The notes beneath the pieces were generated by a model. That model saw only the letters and a list, made by a program, of their open reading frames with translations. It ran no database searches and had not been told where the DNA came from. This document shows, piece by piece, positions 21,701 to 29,643 of a stretch of 38,291 nucleotides of DNA. The stretch comes from a virus, in the IMG/VR virus record IMGVR_UViG_3300021440_000066, positions 1 to 38,291 of that record. One strand, written 5' to 3'. The position numbers were made by a program, and so were the translations under genes. Within the stretch, counting starts at the first letter, position 1, and the number at the start of each line of letters is the position of its first letter.

Positions 21701-22638
21701 CACCAGCCCCCGTTAGTCTCGATGGCGAAGCCGTAGCTTGTCGCACCGGTGCGAACGATGGTGAAGTTCCGCCCGCTCAACGTGGCGTTGCCGCTGAAAG
21801 TATCGAGGTGCGTGAACGACGTGGCAAGGTGCCCTAGCGTCCAAAGACCTGGGAAGTAGCCGCGTGTCGCGGAGTTCGATTCAAGCACACCGATAGGGGC
21901 GACATGAAGCCCACCGCTGCACGAATCAGGGTATGGCGCCCCGCTGCCGCCTGATGTGGCCTGCTGCAGCAAACCGCTGGAACGCTTTGCGGTAAGCGTG
22001 ACCGATCCGCCTGTCTGCGTGTAGTTCGCGGCCATGTAGTGCCCGGCAGGTGTCGTCCCGAGGGCGGTAAAGATTTGCCGCGTAGTAGCTGCGGTTGTTG
22101 ACGAGGTAGACGTATCCGTACCGGCCATGATGAAGGCGTGATACGCATCGCCGGATAGCGCGGAGGTCAGCTCGCCGAAACCGAGGTGTGAATCGCCGCC
22201 GTCCTGATTCCCGATGACGGTTTGATTGCCGTTGATTACGAGATAGAAGCACTTATCAGTCGCCCACATGATCCACGGCCGCGCCGTAGCGCTCGCGGTG
22301 ACCGACTTGCGGCAGTACAGCCCGGACGGGAACTGTGTTTCAGTCGGGAATGGGTTCGTGCCGACCAGAATGGCAGACATCGTTGAGTAACCAACGATGC
22401 GCGTCATTTGCGCATTGGTGTCGTTCACCCAAAGCAGGGCATCGCTGCCACTGGCACTGCCCATCTGGAATGCGGCATAGTCCGCGCCGCTGCTGTACGG
22501 GCGTGTCCACCCAGCCGCGGACTTCGCGCCATAGCCATCGACAAGCACCGCCTTGAGCAGAGCGATGAGCTTGCCGACTTCCCCAGTCAGGACCGGTGCT
22601 GAACCATCTGTTGAGCGGTATTCAGTAGGAGCGGCCAT
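21700..22638 (-). CDS. Tail protein, hypothetical
   Basis: Encodes 312 residues after AGGGCAACGAC. Beta-rich and Gly/Thr/Ser-rich, with the start MAAPTEYRSTDGSAPVLTGE and a middle such as QFPSGLYCRKSVTASATARP. I recognise no domain. Similar phage proteins lie between the tape measure and the tail-tip hub. The start and stop overlap or nearly touch the flanking genes. A role in tail-tip assembly is inferred from position. Confidence 0.55.
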   Translation of the reverse strand: MAAPTEYRSTDGSAPVLTGEVGKLIALLKAVLVDGYGAKSAAGWTRPYSSGADYAAFQMGSASGSDALLWVNDTNAQMTRIVGYSTMSAILVGTNPFPTETQFPSGLYCRKSVTASATARPWIMWATDKCFYLVINGNQTVIGNQDGGDSHLGFGELTSALSGDAYHAFIMAGTDTSTSSTTAATTRQIFTALGTTPAGHYMAANYTQTGGSVTLTAKRSSGLLQQATSGGSGAPYPDSCSGGLHVAPIGVLESNSATRGYFPGLWTLGHLATSFTHLDTFSGNATLSGRNFTIVRTGATSYGFAIETNGGW

Positions 22639-22647
22639 GTCGTTGCC

Positions 22648-23037
22648 CTAGCCAATTGTGATCGTGACGAGTTCGAACGGCACCCCGGACACAAGCGACA
22701 GAGTGTTCATAACGACTTTGCCAGCTACTGCGACGGTCCCGACCTGCGCTGGTAACGCAAGCTGCACTGTGCCGGCCACGTCGCAAATCTCAGCATAAGC
22801 CGCCGTGCCCGTAGCCACGGCATTGGGGGTTGCGGATTCTGTCAACGTGAGCTGGCCTGTGGTTCCGTTTACCGTGCCGGCTGGATCGGTCAGCATCGTT
22901 GTGCAGAGCAGCACGTCGGCGGCAGTGCGAATCTTGATAGTGGCGTTGCCGGCACCCGTATCGAGCAGCGCAAGAAAAGCTGTGTGAGCAGCAATCTTGG
23001 CTGCGGCGCTGTACGTTGCAACTGACGGGGCAGGCAT
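22648..23037 (-). CDS. Small beta-rich tail protein
   Basis: Encodes 129 residues behind a strong AGGAGG. The sequence shows alternating strands and turns (IKIRTAADVLLCTTMLTDPA, GTVNGTTGQLTLTESATPNA), ending VPFELVTITIG. It lies between the 312-residue tail protein and the distal-tail-like gene. It may be a tail-tip accessory or decoration protein. No family is recognised. Confidence 0.55.
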   Translation of the reverse strand: MPAPSVATYSAAAKIAAHTAFLALLDTGAGNATIKIRTAADVLLCTTMLTDPAGTVNGTTGQLTLTESATPNAVATGTAAYAEICDVAGTVQLALPAQVGTVAVAGKVVMNTLSLVSGVPFELVTITIG

Positions 23038-23046
23038 GAGAGCCTC

Positions 23047-23400
23047 CTAGGATGAAAGTTTAGAAACGACCAGAAGGCGCAGCCGTGCTTCTTCGTTGTC
23101 TGGCGTGTACGACTCTAACAGTGCCAAGTACACACCGCCCTGCGTCGATACCTGCACACGGCTGTATAGGCGTACTAACCGCTCAACGAGAGCCTCCTGA
23201 ACCGAACTGCGTGGCCGCCAGCGCAAGTCCAGCGTGCGATCGGCTTCACTGAAACCGGAGTCATTGGTAACGGCGCCGCCGTCCAGCGTTGCGATGCGGT
23301 TTGCGCGGCGCCGAGTTTCGCCAATGGTCTGCTTCGACATCACGTCTAGCTCTATATAACCTTGAGCGTCCCACACCGTTGTGGCTAGCGTGTTGAGCAT
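23047..23400 (-). CDS. Small tail protein after the tape measure
   Basis: Encodes 117 residues starting right after the tape-measure stop, with AGGGGTTTGAG upstream. It is mixed alpha/beta and basic in part (MSKQTIGETRRRANRIATLD ... LVRLYSRVQVSTQGGVYLAL). Such short proteins commonly follow the tape measure and help link it to the tail tip. I recognise no named family. Confidence 0.55.
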   Translation of the reverse strand: MLNTLATTVWDAQGYIELDVMSKQTIGETRRRANRIATLDGGAVTNDSGFSEADRTLDLRWRPRSSVQEALVERLVRLYSRVQVSTQGGVYLALLESYTPDNEEARLRLLVVSKLSS

Positions 23401-23401
23401 C

Positions 23402-25381
23402 TCAAACCCCTAGCAAGAGTTTCAGCCCTTGCTGATTGACGCGGACCTGAATCGTTCGCAGGATTTCCCACATGAATGCCTCAAGCTGCGGCTGTAGACC
23501 GGCGCCGTCAATCTTGATCAGTGCGCCTCCACCTTCAACGGCGCGCGTCTGCGCCTTGATGGCGTCGATCTGTGCGCGCGTCAACTCTTTCTGAAGTTCA
23601 AACGATTGCTCGCGTAGTCGGCGCTCAGCATCGATCTGATCCGTGATGACGCGCAGCTCGGAAAACGACAACATTCCGGCGCTCGCCGCGAACGTGTCCA
23701 CAAGCGACACCAACGTCTCGCCGGTGCTGTTGATCGTATTGTTTATCGCCTCGAAAGCCGCCTCGACGCGCTTGGTTTGTGCCTCGATATTGGCGACGTC
23801 GATCTCAGCCTTGAATTCCAGCGCCTTGATGCGCTCGTTGCTGGCGAGCTTTTCTAGCTCCAGAGCCAGCTTGGCAGCGTTTTCCTCCGCGCGCTTTGTC
23901 TCGTCGGCCTGCTTCTTGATCTCAGAGGCGGACTCCTTGACGTAGCCGGTGTTTTTCAGGAAGGCTTCGCTGGCCTTGTCAACTTCGACGCCGTAGCGCG
24001 CCCATGTGATCTTGCCGTCCTCCGCGGCTTTCTGCAGACTGGAGACGACGCGCTCAAGTTCATCCGCGTTGTCGATTTTCGGGATGACGACGCGAAGTGC
24101 TTTGGAAATTTCATCGCCGGTCGAATCCGCTGACTTGACGATGGTGGCGAAAGCCTCAACAAAGTCTGCGCCGATGGACTTGGCGGTGAAACCAAGCTTT
24201 TTGTACGCGTCAACCAGTTCCGCAGTTGCGCCAGTGCCTTCCAGCCCGAGGCGCTTTGTTTCGGCCGCGGATTGGTTGATCTGCTGCGTCCAATCGATGA
24301 GATCGGCTGAGCCGGATCGTGCCAAGCGCGATGTTTCGGCAAGCGATTCATTGGTGCGGAAAAACTCGTTCTGGGACAACCCGGCCTCAAGGCGTGCCTG
24401 TTGCAGCGCTTTGGTGTAGCCGTCCCAGTCTGTGCCGCCAGACGCAAGAAAATTCTTTGTCGCGTTGAAAGCTGACGAAAGGAAATTCACCTCAATCACC
24501 GTACTCTTGGTGACGTTGGCGAGGTCCACCATTGCTTGCGTCAGCGCTCCGAACGCCCCTGTATTGCCGCCGGCGACTGCAAGCTCTTTTAGTGAATTGA
24601 TCAGGCGGTTCAACTCGGCGTTGAACGTCGTGACGTAAGTTGTCTCGCCGAAAGTTTTGTTCAGTTCCGCGGCCAGCTTCGGTAAAAAGTCGGTGGCGAC
24701 AACGTTGCCACCCTCAAGCAACTTGCCCAGTTCCGCAGTTGTCACGCCGACAGCGCGGGCCGCTATCTGAAAAGCGCCGGGCAAGCGCTCGCCGAGCTGA
24801 CCGCGCAATTCTTCAGCGCTGACCGTGCCCTTGCTGATCATCTGCTGGATCGCCAGCAGCGCGCCTTGCGTGTCGGCCGACGACTTGCCCAGCAGGCTCA
24901 TGGCCTTGCTGACTGCCTCGAAAATGTCGCGTGTGGCTTGACCTTCGAGCGCCGTGCCTTTCGCGGCGGCAGACAGGCTGACGAAGTTGTCAGCAGTGCC
25001 GCCTATCTCAAGACCGAGCGTGTTTGATACACTCTTGACGTAGTTAAGGGACTCCGCTGCGCCTTCGGTCGACCCCGTCACCAGTGCCATCGCACGGCCG
25101 AAGTTTTCGATGGCCACATTGGCGTCAATGAACTCCTTGACGACAATCGACCCAGCCAGCGCCCCCATGACGCGCGTCAAGTCTCCAACCGTTCCTGCCG
25201 TAGAGCCGGCCGCAGCATCCAATCGCGATGAAGCCGCGGCTGTGTCGTCTAACGCGGGCGCGGCGGTGCCCGCGGCTGTGGTAATGCCGCGCAGCGAATT
25301 CTCGACCTGCTCTGTCGTCTGGCGCAGGTTGTTGTCAACGCCCTGGAAGATGATCGCAACGGTGCGCGTCAAATCAGCCAT
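23402..25381 (-). CDS. Tape-measure protein
   Basis: Encodes 659 residues behind AAGGAAAGC. The N-terminal part has Ala/Thr/Asp-rich helices, then a recognisable tape-measure segment near 190-240 (MISKGTVSAEELRGQLGERL ... EGGNVVATDFLPKLAAEL), typical of the TIGR02675 tape-measure domain. Long helical stretches follow (AEENAAKLALELEKLASNER). Tape-measure length sets tail length, and 659 residues imply a tail on the order of 100 nm by the usual rise per residue. The gene starts 7 bases inside the end of the tail-chaperone frame, the usual order in siphoviruses. Confidence 0.9.
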   Translation of the reverse strand: MADLTRTVAIIFQGVDNNLRQTTEQVENSLRGITTAAGTAAPALDDTAAASSRLDAAAGSTAGTVGDLTRVMGALAGSIVVKEFIDANVAIENFGRAMALVTGSTEGAAESLNYVKSVSNTLGLEIGGTADNFVSLSAAAKGTALEGQATRDIFEAVSKAMSLLGKSSADTQGALLAIQQMISKGTVSAEELRGQLGERLPGAFQIAARAVGVTTAELGKLLEGGNVVATDFLPKLAAELNKTFGETTYVTTFNAELNRLINSLKELAVAGGNTGAFGALTQAMVDLANVTKSTVIEVNFLSSAFNATKNFLASGGTDWDGYTKALQQARLEAGLSQNEFFRTNESLAETSRLARSGSADLIDWTQQINQSAAETKRLGLEGTGATAELVDAYKKLGFTAKSIGADFVEAFATIVKSADSTGDEISKALRVVIPKIDNADELERVVSSLQKAAEDGKITWARYGVEVDKASEAFLKNTGYVKESASEIKKQADETKRAEENAAKLALELEKLASNERIKALEFKAEIDVANIEAQTKRVEAAFEAINNTINSTGETLVSLVDTFAASAGMLSFSELRVITDQIDAERRLREQSFELQKELTRAQIDAIKAQTRAVEGGGALIKIDGAGLQPQLEAFMWEILRTIQVRVNQQGLKLLLGV

Positions 25382-25514
25382 TCTTGCTTTCCTTGCCGCG
25401 GCGTTCGTAGTATGCGCACCACAGCGTCACTTCTTCCTCCGTGACGAAGCCTTGCGGAATGAGGTCCGGTCTGTGCTGGTACAGAAAGCCGCCTCGCTTA
25501 TCGATCATGGCCAT
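25374..25514 (-). CDS. Second half of tail-assembly chaperone (likely -1 frameshift product)
   Basis: A 46-residue frame (MAMIDKRGGFLYQHRPDLIP ... CAYYERRGKESKNG) lies between the chaperone stop (25523) and the tape measure. It is in the -1 frame relative to the first ORF and is open upstream through the end of that ORF. No ribosome site precedes its ATG. Candidate slip region: GCAAAGCCC in the last codons of the first ORF, where AAG can slip to AAA. The TEEEVTLW...YYERRG pattern fits the short T-type half of phage chaperones. Expression as a fusion (gpGT style) is therefore likely. Confidence 0.6.
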   Translation of the reverse strand: MAMIDKRGGFLYQHRPDLIPQGFVTEEEVTLWCAYYERRGKESKNG

Positions 25515-25522
25515 TGTGGCGA

Positions 25523-25978
25523 CTAGTGCGTGATCGTTTGCGAGGCGGCTTCGGGCTTTGCAATGTCGAAGCCCATGCCGGTGAGGGTCGTGATCTTGTT
25601 CGTGAGCGTCATGAACTCGATCGGGAAGGCTTCGGCCAACTTCACGGCCAACGGCAACTCAATCTTTGGCGATACCGACCCGAGAACCAGCATTTCCAAA
25701 CGCTTCACAATCTCAGCAGGCGATCCCTTGCTGATTCCGATCATCTCGCGCACCGCCTGCGCCTGATCGTTTTTCGCCAGAGCTTCGATGATGTTTTCCA
25801 TGGACGATCGACGCGCCTTGGCTTCCAGCGCAGCGTTCAATTCGTCGGACGTGAGCCCGCGAACAATCCACAACGGCTCCTCGCCCTCATCGAACCAACT
25901 TGACAACGCCGGGACGGGTACGGTTTCGCGCCGCGCCTCCAGCTTGGTCGCCAAGAACTTGTCGGGGTTGAAAGGCAT
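25523..25978 (-). CDS. Tail-assembly chaperone (gpG-like)
   Basis: Encodes 151 residues. Acidic and helical, with a loose N-terminal segment (VPVPALSSWFDEGEEPLWIV) and helices (GLTSDELNAALEAKARRSSM). Size and position between tail tube and tape measure match the gpG-type chaperone that coats the tape measure during tail assembly. Its end overlaps the upstream reading of the 46-residue -1 frame, so a fraction of product probably continues into it. The gene is separated from the tube gene by a strong hairpin. Confidence 0.75.
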   Translation of the reverse strand: MPFNPDKFLATKLEARRETVPVPALSSWFDEGEEPLWIVRGLTSDELNAALEAKARRSSMENIIEALAKNDQAQAVREMIGISKGSPAEIVKRLEMLVLGSVSPKIELPLAVKLAEAFPIEFMTLTNKITTLTGMGFDIAKPEAASQTITH

Positions 25979-25991
25979 CCTCGCTCACCTT

Positions 25992-26030
25992 CACTTAAAT
26001 AAGCCCCGCGACCCTTTCAGGCCGCGGGGC
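25992..26030 (-). terminator. Intrinsic terminator after the tail-tube gene
   Basis: On the minus strand GCCCCGCG (26030-26023), a 12-base loop and CGCGGGGC (26010-26003) make a perfect 8-pair GC stem, followed by TTATTTAA. It sits between the tail-tube stop (26164) and the chaperone start (25978). It would lower transcription past the abundantly needed tube protein, giving less chaperone and tape measure. The rest of the 185-base gap shows no coding signal. Confidence 0.75.
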
Positions 26031-26163
26031 GAAGGCCGCATCGAGCAGCGGCCGGAGGAGACAACCACAAAGAAACGCGGTCGGCGGGGCAGGAAACCAG
26101 GGCCAGGTGCGATTTTCTCGACCACGCCCTGACTCCCCTACTGCGCCGGGCGCGAAAACGCCC

Positions 26164-27180
26164 CTACGCCGCGACTTCCACGGCCGCGACCGTGGCGGAG
26201 ATGGTGCACGCGGCCTGAATCTGGTCGGCCACCGGGAACGTCCGCGCGATGCCGAGGACGCCCTGCGTCAACATGTACGGCGTAGCGTAGCGGTCAGCGT
26301 AGAACTTGAACCAAAGATTCGCATCCTTCAAAAGCACGAGTGCATCCGTGATGCCGTTGGTCAGGTAAGCTGTGAATGTGCCCTGATTCAGTGTGCTGGC
26401 CGCGGAGCCGATGGTGGCGCCGTAGACCTGCGTTGAGGTGACGCTGTTGGAAGTCTCGGGCGGCACGAAGTCCGACGCCAGCGAGATGTCGGCGAAGATT
26501 GGCGACGAATATGACGCATAAACCCGCTTCGGCACCGTGCCGGTGTGAATTTCGGGCAGCGCTGACAGGAACGTGACCGATCCGCCGGCCTTCGTCTGCA
26601 CGCCTCCTGCGATCGTCGGACCGTAGTTGATGTCGTACAACGGGAAGTCGGCGCGCTCTTGGTGCAGGCCGACCACCTGGAAAATTTCGCTGGCGGCGAT
26701 CGGCGCGGCGGTGTTCGAGGTGACGCGCGTCTGTCCAATTTCGATAGACCCGACCGGAATCAGCGGCGGACCGCCCGCGGCGGCACGAGTCTCGCTGAAC
26801 GTCGTGTCGGCGCCGTCCGTCCCGGCCACCAACGCCAAAGCACCAGAGCTGTCAACGGTGATCGAATTGATCTTGGCGACTGCCGTGGCCGGGCGCGTGG
26901 AAGTCACACTGCCCGCCGCGACCGATGTCACGACCCCGGCCAAGTTGCATGTCAGTGCTGCCACGTCCACCACGTTGTTTGCGGCAGCGTTGTCGGGAGT
27001 GCACAGCCCGCCGGTCAGCAACCCATTGGGGCGCACCACAGGTGCATACCCCGATCGCCCAGACCAAAGCGCAGCAGTGGAGGTGAATGTGAGCTCGTCG
27101 CCACTGTTCGTCAGCAGTCCCATGGCGACGGCATTCTGCCCCGCCTCGTATTGCAGTTTTGCGTCCTTTGCGGTAGCCAT
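26164..27180 (-). CDS. Major tail (tube) protein
   Basis: Encodes 338 residues behind AAGGAGTTAG. The start (MATAKDAKLQYEAGQNAVAM) and a beta-rich middle with Ala/Thr/Gly runs (VTSVAAGSVTSTRPATAVAK) and a YDINYGPTIAGGVQTKAGGS segment fit a major tail tube protein that stacks in rings. Siphoviral tube proteins are often 200-400 residues. It precedes the chaperone and tape measure, as expected. An extra domain in the first half may project from the tube, but that is inference. Confidence 0.8.
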   Translation of the reverse strand: MATAKDAKLQYEAGQNAVAMGLLTNSGDELTFTSTAALWSGRSGYAPVVRPNGLLTGGLCTPDNAAANNVVDVAALTCNLAGVVTSVAAGSVTSTRPATAVAKINSITVDSSGALALVAGTDGADTTFSETRAAAGGPPLIPVGSIEIGQTRVTSNTAAPIAASEIFQVVGLHQERADFPLYDINYGPTIAGGVQTKAGGSVTFLSALPEIHTGTVPKRVYASYSSPIFADISLASDFVPPETSNSVTSTQVYGATIGSAASTLNQGTFTAYLTNGITDALVLLKDANLWFKFYADRYATPYMLTQGVLGIARTFPVADQIQAACTISATVAAVEVAA

Positions 27181-27375
27181 CTAGCTAACTCCTTCGGAAG
27201 ATTTGGGTGTGATGCTCTTGCGCGCCTTTGCCGCGGGCGCGGGGGCTTGCCTTGCGGCGGGCGGGGCAAATTTTGAGTCGATGATGTTGAAGCCCTGGGC
27301 GCGAAGCTCAGCCTTGCGCTCGCGGCTCACTGGGTGCGGTTCGTAGACAACTGGTCTTTGTCGGGTTCCCATCAT
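27181..27375 (-). CDS. Small basic protein
   Basis: Encodes 64 residues from ATG at 27375 (the ORF could begin at 27417, but then it overlaps the upstream gene by 46 bases). Reads MMGTRQRPVVYEPHPVSRER, then KAELRAQGFNIIDSKFAPP, and a Pro/Ala/Lys tail. KAELRAQGFNIIDSKFAPP resembles the short HeH-like helix-extended-loop-helix element of small DNA-binding or capsid-associated phage proteins. Coupled by overlap to the upstream gene. Confidence 0.6.
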   Translation of the reverse strand: MMGTRQRPVVYEPHPVSRERKAELRAQGFNIIDSKFAPPAARQAPAPAAKARKSITPKSSEGVS

Positions 27376-28064
27376 GCGTCCACTTCCATCAACGAGCGGT
27401 GTTTTAACTGGCGCCACACTTCGGCCTTCGGAATCCGCAGCACAGTCCCCACCGGGTATTCGACGCCACGGATTTCAACGGGCTTAATGACCTTGATGGT
27501 GATGCCGTGTTCGACCTCCTTGAAGTCGAACACGGACGGCGCCACGTACTGCGGCAGCACCTCCTCCGCATCGTACGCCGGCCACACATCCAGCAACGGC
27601 CCGCTCACAACACGCACCGCGCAGCCCAGGAATTGTGCGTACTCCTTGTGCTGGCCGAGCGTCCGATGCGTCCCGCCATAGCAGCCGTACCCGGCCATGA
27701 TGACGGGATGCGCCCCGAGCATGCTGGCGACCCACTGTGCGACGACTCCGGTGAACATCAACCGCGGCGCCAACGGATAGTTGGTGATGCCGTAGTCGCA
27801 CCAGTGCCACGGGCCGATGATCGGAGCGTCGGTGAACTGGCGGATGATTCCGCGCATCGGGTCTTTGTGGACCGTGTGCAGGTTGTCCATCGCCACCACG
27901 TAGTCCACCGGACGCAGTGCGGCGCCGTGTTGATTGGCGCTGATCCAGATGTCGGCTTCGACCCGTGCGATGTCGTCGGCGAGAGATGGTCCGCCGCCCA
28001 TCACGCAGATGCGCGCCCCTCTGTGACGCATCACCAACTCGCCGAAGCTACGCAGCGCGATCAT
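27372..28064 (-). CDS. DUF115/MptE-like Rossmann protein
   Basis: Encodes 230 residues from ATG 28064, which overlaps the methyltransferase stop. The N-terminus has ARICVMGGGPSLADDIARV (17-35), a Rossmann-like GGGPSL followed by ADIWISANQHGAAL, and DYVVAMDNLHTV, the pattern of DUF115/MptE-related enzymes and flagellin-modification (Maf) proteins. The family includes 6-hydroxymethylpterin pyrophosphokinase and putative sugar-transfer enzymes. The ending (VEIRGVEYPVGTVLRIPKAE) is beta-rich. Its partner is the class I methyltransferase just upstream, so both may modify the same phage or host molecule. Confidence 0.65.
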   Translation of the reverse strand: MIALRSFGELVMRHRGARICVMGGGPSLADDIARVEADIWISANQHGAALRPVDYVVAMDNLHTVHKDPMRGIIRQFTDAPIIGPWHWCDYGITNYPLAPRLMFTGVVAQWVASMLGAHPVIMAGYGCYGGTHRTLGQHKEYAQFLGCAVRVVSGPLLDVWPAYDAEEVLPQYVAPSVFDFKEVEHGITIKVIKPVEIRGVEYPVGTVLRIPKAEVWRQLKHRSLMEVDA

Positions 28065-28621
28065 GGTGCGCACACCGCCAGGAGGTGCTTGCGCTTGATC
28101 ATCCTCGTTTCGACATCGCCCGAGAAGTGCGCCGTCAGCCGCTCGATCCACCACTCAGGCGGGAACACGCTCAGGTGCAGCGGCCCGTGTTGTGTGAAGT
28201 GGCTGTCGTGAAACAACGCGATCTGAAAGTAGCACGCCTTCCGAGTGTGCCGAGCGATGCCCGCGAGGACATCGTCCACACGCTCGGGCGGAATGTGTTC
28301 CATTACGTCCGCACAGAAACCATAATCCGTCTGCCCAAGGCCATCAGGCAAGGACCACAAGCAAGCCTCCACGAACGGCAGTTCGCCTTCATACGCATTC
28401 GCAGCAATGTCCACCAGCCACACATCGAATTCCCGAGCATAAAGCTCAGCCGCGACGCGTCCGGTCCCGCATCCCCAGTCCGTGAATGAGGAGTACGGGT
28501 CCGGACGCATCCATTCGAGCGCGAATCCCAAGTGCCGCGCTCCGGGCGAAACCTCGCGGTAAAGCGGGTTCGCCCAAGTTGCGCGGTACTTGGTGGCCTC
28601 GCGGTCTAGCAGTGCGTCCAC
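28061..28621 (-). CDS. Class I SAM-dependent methyltransferase
   Basis: Encodes 186 residues from GTG 28621. Motif I DWGCGTG (48-54), motif II acidic residue in VWLVDIA, and ADVMEHIPPE near 100 are typical of small class I Rossmann methyltransferases. It lacks target-recognition domains and the DPPY-type motif of DNA amino-methyltransferases, so a small molecule, sugar, lipid or protein substrate is more likely than DNA. It lies between capsid and tail genes, coupled to the DUF115-like gene. An O-methyl addition to a glycan or to a structural protein is a reasonable but unproven use. Confidence 0.85.
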   Translation of the reverse strand: MDALLDREATKYRATWANPLYREVSPGARHLGFALEWMRPDPYSSFTDWGCGTGRVAAELYAREFDVWLVDIAANAYEGELPFVEACLWSLPDGLGQTDYGFCADVMEHIPPERVDDVLAGIARHTRKACYFQIALFHDSHFTQHGPLHLSVFPPEWWIERLTAHFSGDVETRMIKRKHLLAVCAP

Positions 28622-28643
28622 GGGACTTCGCCCCGCCGACCGG

Positions 28644-29606
28644 TTAGATATTCGCCAGCGTCAGGACGCCCGCGGTGTGCTTCACGCTCGTGGCGATCTT
28701 GTCCCAGTTTGAGCCGGTTGCGATTTCCGCATCGGTCGGAGACTTGCCGCCGTTGGTCGTGTCCCACGCGTACCCCTTCAGTCCGAGGCCGAATGTGTAG
28801 TCCGCTTGCATCGTGGTGGTGATGCGCTGCGAGCCGTTGTTTGTCTCGATGTTGGTGACGAGGTCGCCCGCATCGTGCACAATCACACCTCCTGCCACCA
28901 GCGACAACACCTTCTGGTCCGCGCCGGTGCCCGTCTCGCGGAGCGCTGGAGCGTCAGTGATCACGACACGCTTGCCGAGGATTTCAACCACGGTGACGTT
29001 GCCCGCTTGGAACAGTTGCGGCGTGTTGGTCAGGTTCGCGGCGATCAGCGCATGGTAGGCAGTGCCGTCCATGATGTCGCAGATCAGCAGCTGGCTCATG
29101 TCGCCGAAGCGGGAATGGGCGGTGTTGATGTCGGTGTAGCTGATCGGGCCAGTGCCGGAGTCGTAGATGACCGTGGCGCCCACATTCTCGATGGCCGCAA
29201 CAGCCGCGGCAATCGCGGTGTTCAGCATGTCCTTCATGATCGCTTCGGCCATGTTGCGGCTGATGACTTCCACGGCCGCGGCCGGATTGTCGCCGACCCA
29301 ACGCAGTTGCGCCGGCTCCCAAGCGATCGGCCCAAACCCGCCAGCGATCTTGACGGAATTGTGCTGCAGCTGGGCCAGCGCCGTCGATGCGGCGGAGGTG
29401 TTGGTGGCGTAGCGATCGACGCGGCGCTGCGCTGCGTGCAGCGAGCTGAAGCTGGAACGCATCATGTAGTCGCCATCGAAGCCCGTGGTGGACAACTGGA
29501 TGGCGCCAGCGGATGCGGCGTTGAACTTGTCGATCATCTGGGCGACGGTCTCAATCGTGGCTTCGCGCACGTATTGATTGAAGACCTTCATGTCCGAGAG
29601 TGCCAT
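28644..29606 (-). CDS. Major capsid protein
   Basis: Encodes 320 residues behind AAAAGGAAACGC. The start MALSDMKVFNQYVREATIET and the following FNAASAGAIQLSTTGFDGDY match a phage major capsid family with an HK97-type fold found in many siphoviruses. Position directly after the scaffold and length also fit. Residues 115-140 have an Ala-rich spine helix (AEAIMKDMLNTAIAAAVAAI), and the end is beta-rich. Strong expression is expected from the upstream promoter region. Confidence 0.85.
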   Translation of the reverse strand: MALSDMKVFNQYVREATIETVAQMIDKFNAASAGAIQLSTTGFDGDYMMRSSFSSLHAAQRRVDRYATNTSAASTALAQLQHNSVKIAGGFGPIAWEPAQLRWVGDNPAAAVEVISRNMAEAIMKDMLNTAIAAAVAAIENVGATVIYDSGTGPISYTDINTAHSRFGDMSQLLICDIMDGTAYHALIAANLTNTPQLFQAGNVTVVEILGKRVVITDAPALRETGTGADQKVLSLVAGGVIVHDAGDLVTNIETNNGSQRITTTMQADYTFGLGLKGYAWDTTNGGKSPTDAEIATGSNWDKIATSVKHTAGVLTLANI

Positions 29607-29643
29607 GCGTTTCCTTTTCGCCCAGTCTTAGGTTTGGGCAGGG

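Noticed and set aside
26113-26163. Hairpin GGGCG/CGCCC just after the tail-tube stop as a second terminator
   Set aside because: No T-run follows on the minus strand and the stem is short; the terminator at 25992-26030 is far better.
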